The notes under the pieces were generated by a model. That model saw only the letters and a list, made by a program, of their open reading frames with translations, was not told the origin of the DNA and searched no databases. From the NCBI GenBank assembly GCA_023423065.1, contig JAFAGC010000080.1:1-64000 (forward strand): a stretch of DNA of 64,000 bases. The letters are read 5' to 3'. Source of the stretch: Pseudomonadota bacterium (GTDB lineage: Bacteria > Pseudomonadota > Gammaproteobacteria > Steroidobacterales > Steroidobacteraceae). This document shows, one piece after another, positions 58,880 through 64,000 of this stretch (position 1 is its first letter; the number at the start of each line of letters is the position of its first letter). The position numbers and the translations under genes are program-made.

Positions 58880-61288
58880 TCATGCGGCGGTGGCGAGCTT
58901 CGCCGGCCGCGCGATCACGAACCCCTGTATGTAGTCGACGCCCATCTTGCGGGCGGCATCGAGCGCGGCGCTGTCTTCCACCTGCTCGGCAATGATCTTG
59001 AAATTGAGCGTGCGTGCAAGCTTGATCATCGCGGTCACCATGGTCTGGTTGACCGAGTCGCGCGCGAGATTGCGCATGAACGAGCCGTCGAGTTTCAGGT
59101 AGTCGAGCGGCAGGCTCTTCAGGCTCGAGAAGGAACCGACGCCGGAACCGAAATCGTCGATCGTGAACTTGCAGCCCATGCCGTGCAGCACCTCGACGAA
59201 GCGGCGTGCGTGCTCCATGTTGCCGACCACCGCGCTTTCGGCGATCTCGAAGCAGATCTGGTCGGGCGCGACGCCGGTCTGGTCGAAGGTCTCGACGACG
59301 AACTCGAGGAAGCCCGAATCTCCGAGCGTCTGCCCGGAAATGTTGATCGCCACGCAGCGATCGCGCGCGAGCTGGAATGCGTTCTTCGACAACGCGGACA
59401 ACGTCGTCTGCACCACCCAGCGGTCGACCGACGCCATGAGCCGGTAGCGCTCGGCCGCCTGCACGAACTCGCCCGGCTGAATCTCGGCTCCGGACTCGTC
59501 GAGCATCCGCAGCAGCACTTCCATCGAAGGCCCGTCCGTATCGTTGCCGTACGCCGAAACGATGGGCTGGTAGTACAGCGCGAAGCGTTCTTCCTTGAGC
59601 GCGACCTGCAGCTTCTGCAGCCACTCGATTTCGCCCGTGCTGCGCGCCAGCGCCTCGTCGCGCGCCGAATAGACCGATACGCGGCCGGCGCCTTCCTTCT
59701 TCGCGACGTAGCAGGCCGAGTCCGCCGCGGCGAGCAATTGCTCGACCAGCCCCGCCTCGCGCCCGATCTCGATGAGGCCGATCGACACGCCGATGTTGAA
59801 CACGCGGTCGTGCCACACGAACCGGTACGCCGCGATCGAACGGCACACGTCGTCGGCGATCTGCCGCGCCTTGTCGAGCGGGCAGCCCACGAGCAGCATG
59901 CCGAATTCGTCGCCGCCGAGGCGCGCGACGGTATCCGAATCGCGCACCGCCTCGCGCAGCAGCTTCGCGACCTCGCGCAGCATCGAATCGCCCGCGAGGT
60001 GTCCGCTGGTGTCGTTGACGATCTTGAAGCGGTCGAGGTCGAGGTAACACAACATGTGCGTGCCCTCGCCGCGGCGCGCCGACTCCGCGACCTCGCCGAG
60101 GCGCCGTTCGAACTCGCGCCGGTTCACGAGACCGGTGAGCGCGTCGTGCGTCGCCTGGTAGGACATCTGGCGGTGCAGGCCGCGCAGCTCCGTGACGTCG
60201 TGCAGCAGCACGACCGCACCCACGAGATCGTCGTTCACGCGCAGCGGCGATGCGGCGAGTTCGATGGCGCGCTCTTCGCCACCGGACTTGCTGACCAGCA
60301 CGGCGCGCCTCGACGTGGCGTGCGGAGCGCCGCTACCGCCGCCGACCGCTTCGCTGATCGGATCCGCCAGCAGCTTGCGGTCGTTCTGGTCGATCAGGCT
60401 CACGACGTCCTCGAGCGGCTTGCCCTGGGCCTGGATCGTCATGACGCCGAGCAGTTTTTCCGCGGCCGGGTTCATGAACACCAGCCGGCCTTCCAGGTCC
60501 GTCGTGACGATGGCCTCGGCGAGCGATTGCAGCGCGGCCACCTGCAACGGCGGCGGCGGTGGCGGCAAAGGCGGCGCCACCATCGCGGCGCGTGCGATGG
60601 TTTCCTGCTCGTGCAGCTTGCCGCTCGCGAGCGCGCGCAGCTTCTTCGTGGGGATGACTTCGACGCCGGTCACGAGCAGCGCCGGCTGTCCCTCGAAATC
60701 GATCAGCGAGGTAGTTAGCTCGAGCAGGCTGACCTGGCCCTGCAGGCCCACGATCTCGACCTCGAACCGCTCCGGGCCGTGCGCGCCCGTGAGGCGGCGG
60801 CGCAGATTCTCCGCCACGAGATCCGCGTACTCGGGCGCCACGATGTCCGCGAGCGTGCGGTCGATGAGATCGACGCGCTCGGCGCCGACGAAACTCGCGA
60901 ACTGGCTGTTCGCGTAGAGGATGACTTCGCGGTGCACGAGCACGGCTTCATGAATGCGCTCGCCGAGTTCGGTGAACAGTTTCGGCCCGGATCTTTCGCG
61001 TCCGGAGATCCGCGACGCACGCTGCAGCAACTGGTTGACGGAGAGACCCAGGGCCTGCACGTCGAGCTGTTCGTGGCTGACCTCGATCGACTGCGGCAGG
61101 CGTTCCCCACTCACCGCGCGCTGCACTTCGAGCGACAGCTCGGAGACCGCCCGCAGATCGCGCCGCTGAAACAGGAACAGCACGAACAGCAGCGTCGCAA
61201 CGAGTGCGAGCAGCACGCAGATCAACCCCAGAATCGACATCCCCAGTATTGCCCTGTTGTTATTAGTGCGTCGTTTTGTGCAGGGCAT
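58880..61288 (-). CDS. membrane-bound PAS-PAS-GGDEF-EAL protein
   Basis: An 802-residue c-di-GMP signalling protein. It has one N-terminal membrane helix (about 13-40), a helical stretch, two PAS-like domains (about 105-215 and 245-370) with a Pro-rich linker before the second, a GGDEF domain (about 380-545, intact motif GGDEF) and an EAL domain (about 555-790) with signature SMEVLLRM (EVL in place of EAL), INISGQTL, ESAVVGN and DDFGSGVGSF. The GGDEF site can make c-di-GMP; EVL variants can still be active, so hydrolysis is likely but not sure. It is divergent from pcm. Confidence 0.88.
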   Translation of the reverse strand: MPCTKRRTNNNRAILGMSILGLICVLLALVATLLFVLFLFQRRDLRAVSELSLEVQRAVSGERLPQSIEVSHEQLDVQALGLSVNQLLQRASRISGRERSGPKLFTELGERIHEAVLVHREVILYANSQFASFVGAERVDLIDRTLADIVAPEYADLVAENLRRRLTGAHGPERFEVEIVGLQGQVSLLELTTSLIDFEGQPALLVTGVEVIPTKKLRALASGKLHEQETIARAAMVAPPLPPPPPPLQVAALQSLAEAIVTTDLEGRLVFMNPAAEKLLGVMTIQAQGKPLEDVVSLIDQNDRKLLADPISEAVGGGSGAPHATSRRAVLVSKSGGEERAIELAASPLRVNDDLVGAVVLLHDVTELRGLHRQMSYQATHDALTGLVNRREFERRLGEVAESARRGEGTHMLCYLDLDRFKIVNDTSGHLAGDSMLREVAKLLREAVRDSDTVARLGGDEFGMLLVGCPLDKARQIADDVCRSIAAYRFVWHDRVFNIGVSIGLIEIGREAGLVEQLLAAADSACYVAKKEGAGRVSVYSARDEALARSTGEIEWLQKLQVALKEERFALYYQPIVSAYGNDTDGPSMEVLLRMLDESGAEIQPGEFVQAAERYRLMASVDRWVVQTTLSALSKNAFQLARDRCVAINISGQTLGDSGFLEFVVETFDQTGVAPDQICFEIAESAVVGNMEHARRFVEVLHGMGCKFTIDDFGSGVGSFSSLKSLPLDYLKLDGSFMRNLARDSVNQTMVTAMIKLARTLNFKIIAEQVEDSAALDAARKMGVDYIQGFVIARPAKLATAA

Positions 61289-61445
61289 CCATGCCCGTCG
61301 GGAAGATTATCCGAGCGCGGCAAGCGCCCATGCGACATTAACCATAAAAATAAGCGTTGTGACGACTGGTTCCGCGACGAAAGGAAGCCCTTTCAGACCT
61401 CGCTTTGGGGCAGAATAAGTAGCATCCCAAGTCACGGAGAGAATC

Positions 61446-62096
61446 ATGCAGACCGAGTTCGCGCGCGCCCAGATGATCACGCAGCAGGTACGTGCGTGGG
61501 ACGTGCTCGACGATCGCGTGCTCGACGCCATGCGCCGCACGCCGCGCGAACTCTTCGTGCCCGAGCGCTACGAGGGAATCGCGTTCGCGGACGCCGACAT
61601 TCCGCTGCGCCCGGGCCAGCACATGTTGCCGCCGAAAATCGTCGGACGGCTCCTGCAGGCGCTGGATGCCCAGCCCGGCATGCGCGCGCTGGTCGTCGGC
61701 TCGGGCACGGGCTTCGTGCCGGCGTGCCTTTCGGCGATGGGTGCGAGCGTGCGCGCGGTCGAAATCGATGCCGAACTCGCGGCCGCGTCGCGCGGCAACC
61801 TCAAGGAGGCCGGGTTCGGCCAGGTCGAGGTCGTCGCGGATGACATCTTTCACTTGGATTTCGGCAGCGGCTACGCGCTAATCGCGGTGTGCGGCGCGCT
61901 GCCGCTGTACGACGAACGGTTCGCTCGCGCGTTGTCCGTGGGCGGGAAGGCTTTCGTCGTCGTCGGCGCGAGCCTGCCGCAGGAGGCTCTCTTGGTTACA
62001 CGTACCGCGAATGACGCCTGGACCAGCACGGGACTCTTCGAGACGTCGATCGATGCGCTCGAGAATGCCGCGCGTCCGGAACGTTTTCAGTTCTGA
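61446..62096 (+). CDS. pcm: protein-L-isoaspartate O-methyltransferase-like protein
   Basis: A 216-residue methyltransferase of the isoaspartyl (PCMT) family. The SAM motif reads RALVVGSGTGFVPACLSAMGASVRAVEID, and the start MQTEFARAQMITQQVRAWDVLDDRVLDAMR is the family N-terminus. The usual PIPYGHGQTIS-type site appears as IPLRPGQHMLPPKIVG, so the substrate may differ from classical Pcm. The gene lies before a rhodanese and tolC, a neighbourhood known in gammaproteobacteria. Its stop overlaps the rhodanese start by one base. Confidence 0.88.
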   Translation: MQTEFARAQMITQQVRAWDVLDDRVLDAMRRTPRELFVPERYEGIAFADADIPLRPGQHMLPPKIVGRLLQALDAQPGMRALVVGSGTGFVPACLSAMGASVRAVEIDAELAAASRGNLKEAGFGQVEVVADDIFHLDFGSGYALIAVCGALPLYDERFARALSVGGKAFVVVGASLPQEALLVTRTANDAWTSTGLFETSIDALENAARPERFQF

Positions 62097-62416
62097 TGAT
62101 CCGGGAAATGCCCGTTACCGAGCTCAAGGTCCGGCGCGACCAGGGAGAGTCGCCGCTGGTCATCGACGTGCGCGAGGACTGGGAACTGCAACTTGCGAGC
62201 ATCCCGGGCGTCGTACATGTGCCTATGAACCAACTACCAGCGCGCCTCGGGGAGTTTTCTCGCGACGCTGAGACAATCGTGATGTGTCATGCCGGCGGTC
62301 GATCCTTGCGGGTCGCCCACTACCTGGCCAACCAGGGGTTCACGAACGTCGCCAACCTGACCGGCGGAATTTCTGCCTGGAGTCAGGAGGTCGATGCAAC
62401 CGTGCCCCGGTACTGA
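62096..62416 (+). CDS. single-domain rhodanese-like sulfurtransferase
   Basis: A 106-residue single rhodanese domain with DVREDWEL (active-site entry), the catalytic loop VMCHAGGRS with Cys64, and NLTGGISAWS. It probably carries sulfane sulfur in the cytoplasm. Start and stop overlaps couple it to pcm (TGATG), and an ATG at 62108 is possible. tolC follows with its own promoter. Confidence 0.92.
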   Translation: MIREMPVTELKVRRDQGESPLVIDVREDWELQLASIPGVVHVPMNQLPARLGEFSRDAETIVMCHAGGRSLRVAHYLANQGFTNVANLTGGISAWSQEVDATVPRY

Positions 62417-62460
62417 ATCGTCTAAGCTTTTCGCGAAGTTGCCCTGGCCCCGGTGGCAGG

Positions 62461-62469
62461 TGATATAGT
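62461..62469 (+). promoter_or_regulatory. extended -10 promoter of tolC
   Basis: TG at 62461-62462 followed by one base and TATAGT (62464-62469) gives an extended -10 box about 31 bases before the ATG. TTGCCC at 62439 is a possible -35 with a 19-base spacer, somewhat long. The local drop in GC content supports a promoter. A GAGGA ribosome site lies at 62486-62490. Confidence 0.65.
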
Positions 62470-62499
62470 GATATACAACACTAACGAGGATTCTAATTA

Positions 62500-63972
62500 A
62501 TGCGCCGTCTAGTCGCCCTGGGGATGGGATGCCTCATCTCCGCCACCGCATCCAGCGAAGACCTTCTGACCATTTTCGACCAGGCAGTCGTGAACGATCC
62601 CCTGGTCCGCGAAGCGGAATTCACCCGCAAGGCGACGCGTGAGGCGCGCCCGCAGGCCTGGGCGGCGTACCTGCCGCAGATCAACGGGCAGTGGACGAAG
62701 AGCAAGGAAGAAGGCTCGCAGAACAGCCTGTTCCCGCGCCTGGTTCCCGTCGATCCCGATGATCCGACCTCCGCGGTCGTGATCCAGCAGCAGGGCCAGG
62801 TCGGCTCTTCGGAACCGGAAACCACGCGCTGGGGTATTCAGCTCTCGCAGAGCATCTTCAACTGGGGCGGTCTCGTCGGCCTCAAGCAGGCCGGACGAAT
62901 CGTCGCGCAGGCGGACGCGGACTACGGCGTCGCGCAGCAGGATCTCGCGCTGCGCGTATCGGCGCGCTACTTCGACGTGCTTGCCGCGCAGGATAACGTG
63001 CAGGCGCAGCAGGCCTCCCTCGACGCCATTTCGCGCCAGCTCGAGCAGGCGGAGAAGCGTTTCGAAGTCGGACTGATCGCGATCACCGACGTGCAGGAAG
63101 CGCGCGCCGCGCGCGACACCGCCGCCGCCGATCTGATCGCCGCCAAGCGCCAGCTCGCGACCTCGCAGGAATTGCTGCGCGAGATCACCGACCTGCAGTA
63201 CGCGGTGCTCGCGACGCCGCGCGCGACGATGCCGCTGCAGATTCCCGAGCCCGCCGATCCGCAGAAATGGGTCGAGGCCTCGATGGAGCAGAACCTGTCG
63301 CTGACTTCGAGCCGGCTCGGCGCCGATATCGCGCGCGACGAAGTGCGCGTGCAGTTCGGCGGCCACCTGCCGCAGGTCGATCTCGTCGTGGGCAGGTCCC
63401 ACTTCGAATCCGACGATGTGCAGAGCTTCGATCCGATTCCCGATCGCGGCTTCCCCGGCGGCAGCGCGCCCTCCTCGCAGGAATCGGACACCGACAAGTC
63501 CATCAGCCTGCAGGTGACGGTGCCCATCTGGTCGAGCGGCGGGACGCACTCGCGCGTGAAGCAGTCTTCCTATCGCTGGCAGGCCGCAAAGCAGCGTCTC
63601 GAGCGCGTGTCGCGCGAGACCGAGCGCACGGCGCGCGATGCCTACCTGGGTGTCGTTTCGGAAATCTCGCGCGTCCAGGCGCTCAAGCAGGCGCTCGAGT
63701 CGTCCGCGACCGCGCTGCGCGCGACGGAAGCAGGCTACGACGTCGGCACCCGCACCGCGGTCGACGTGCTCGCGGCACGCCAGCAGCTCGTGCAGGCGCA
63801 GACCGCCTATTCGCGCAGCCGTTACGACTACGTGCTCAACGTGCTGCGTCTCAAGCAGGCAGCCGGCATCCTCGACCGCAAGGCGCTCGAGGACGTCAAC
63901 GCCTGGCTGGAGAATCCGCCACCGCCGGCGAACCCGCCGGTCGTGCCGGGGCAGTCGCCGCCCCCGACCTGA
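62500..63972 (+). CDS. tolC: TolC-family outer-membrane efflux protein
   Basis: TolC is the outer-membrane channel of type I secretion and drug efflux. The 490-residue protein has a signal peptide (MRRLVALGMGCLISATASSE, start supported by GAGGA), then two outer-membrane-efflux repeats (about 25-235 and 260-465), shown by GIQLSQSIFNWGG, LRVSARYFDVLAAQDNV and ASLDAISRQLEQAEKRFEVGLIAITDVQEARAA, with the matching YDVGTRTAVDVLAARQQLVQAQTAYSRSRYDYV. The tail is Pro-rich. The family order pcm-rhodanese-tolC is conserved. Confidence 0.94.
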   Translation: MRRLVALGMGCLISATASSEDLLTIFDQAVVNDPLVREAEFTRKATREARPQAWAAYLPQINGQWTKSKEEGSQNSLFPRLVPVDPDDPTSAVVIQQQGQVGSSEPETTRWGIQLSQSIFNWGGLVGLKQAGRIVAQADADYGVAQQDLALRVSARYFDVLAAQDNVQAQQASLDAISRQLEQAEKRFEVGLIAITDVQEARAARDTAAADLIAAKRQLATSQELLREITDLQYAVLATPRATMPLQIPEPADPQKWVEASMEQNLSLTSSRLGADIARDEVRVQFGGHLPQVDLVVGRSHFESDDVQSFDPIPDRGFPGGSAPSSQESDTDKSISLQVTVPIWSSGGTHSRVKQSSYRWQAAKQRLERVSRETERTARDAYLGVVSEISRVQALKQALESSATALRATEAGYDVGTRTAVDVLAARQQLVQAQTAYSRSRYDYVLNVLRLKQAAGILDRKALEDVNAWLENPPPPANPPVVPGQSPPPT

Positions 63973-64000
63973 ACGAGCTTGGTAGTTAGAGAGCCGCTGC

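Overview
This window is a 64 kb piece of a high-GC chromosome from a gammaproteobacterium. The placement rests on gene content and order: rsmI/rnpB/lpoA/yraN, petABC-sspA-sspB, murA-ibaG, kdsD-kdsC-lptC-lptA-lptB-rpoN-hpf-rapZ and pcm-rhodanese-tolC are all arrangements known from gammaproteobacteria, in particular Pseudomonas/Xanthomonas-like genomes. A PPi-dependent phosphofructokinase beside a proton-pumping pyrophosphatase, and a tkt-gapA-pgk(-pyk) cluster, suggest an early-branching lineage (Xanthomonadales/Nevskiales/Steroidobacter-like). That finer placement is inference. I see no rRNA, tRNA, CRISPR array, phage or complete transposase gene.

Layout. 0-10.4 kb: RNase P RNA with its own promoter, rsmI, the lipoprotein lpoA with yraN, carbonic anhydrase, a CBS-domain protein, the stringent starvation proteins SspA/SspB, the cytochrome bc1 operon petABC and a DegS-type periplasmic protease. 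10.5-15.7 kb: a four-gene minus-strand operon with a membrane-bound CheA-like kinase, a CheY, a CheX phosphatase and an unusual protein joining a degenerate receiver domain, a membrane helix, helical repeats and a TonB C-terminal domain. This is the strongest candidate for an undescribed system here. 15.9-25.3 kb: envelope genes (murA, ibaG, kdsDC, lptCAB), rpoN, hpf, rapZ and the Mg transporter mgtE. 25.4-37.6 kb: lipoproteins, an acetyltransferase, an Sfp-type phosphopantetheinyl transferase, a patatin phospholipase, a peroxiredoxin, two exported unknowns, a MoxR/VWA pair, a penicillin-acylase-family hydrolase, pyruvate kinase and a NIPSNAP protein. 38-42 kb: pgk, gapA, tkt. 42.4-50.6 kb: a methyltransferase, cpdA, a TraB/GumN protein, a CPBP protease, a LON-domain protein, mpl, a Yip1-like membrane protein, RNase D and an adenylate kinase with a long basic tail. 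50.7-54.3 kb: PPi-phosphofructokinase and H+-pyrophosphatase. 54.4-64 kb: msrB, small redox and membrane proteins, a Tat-exported intradiol dioxygenase, a GGDEF/EAL protein, pcm, a rhodanese and tolC.

How the genes work together. Lipopolysaccharide supply (KdsD/KdsC for Kdo, LptCAB for transport), peptidoglycan synthesis and recycling (MurA, LpoA, Mpl) and efflux (TolC) form an envelope theme. Tkt, GapA, Pgk, Pyk, Pfp and HppA form a central-carbon theme in which pyrophosphate appears to be an energy currency. Several intergenic spaces carry long inverted repeats beginning with GGGGAC or GGGGTC. They recur across the window, reshape gene ends (one supplies the last codons of a protease gene) and resemble repeats linked to REP-associated transposases. 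Another pair of perfect 36-base inverted repeats lies between pgk and pyk.
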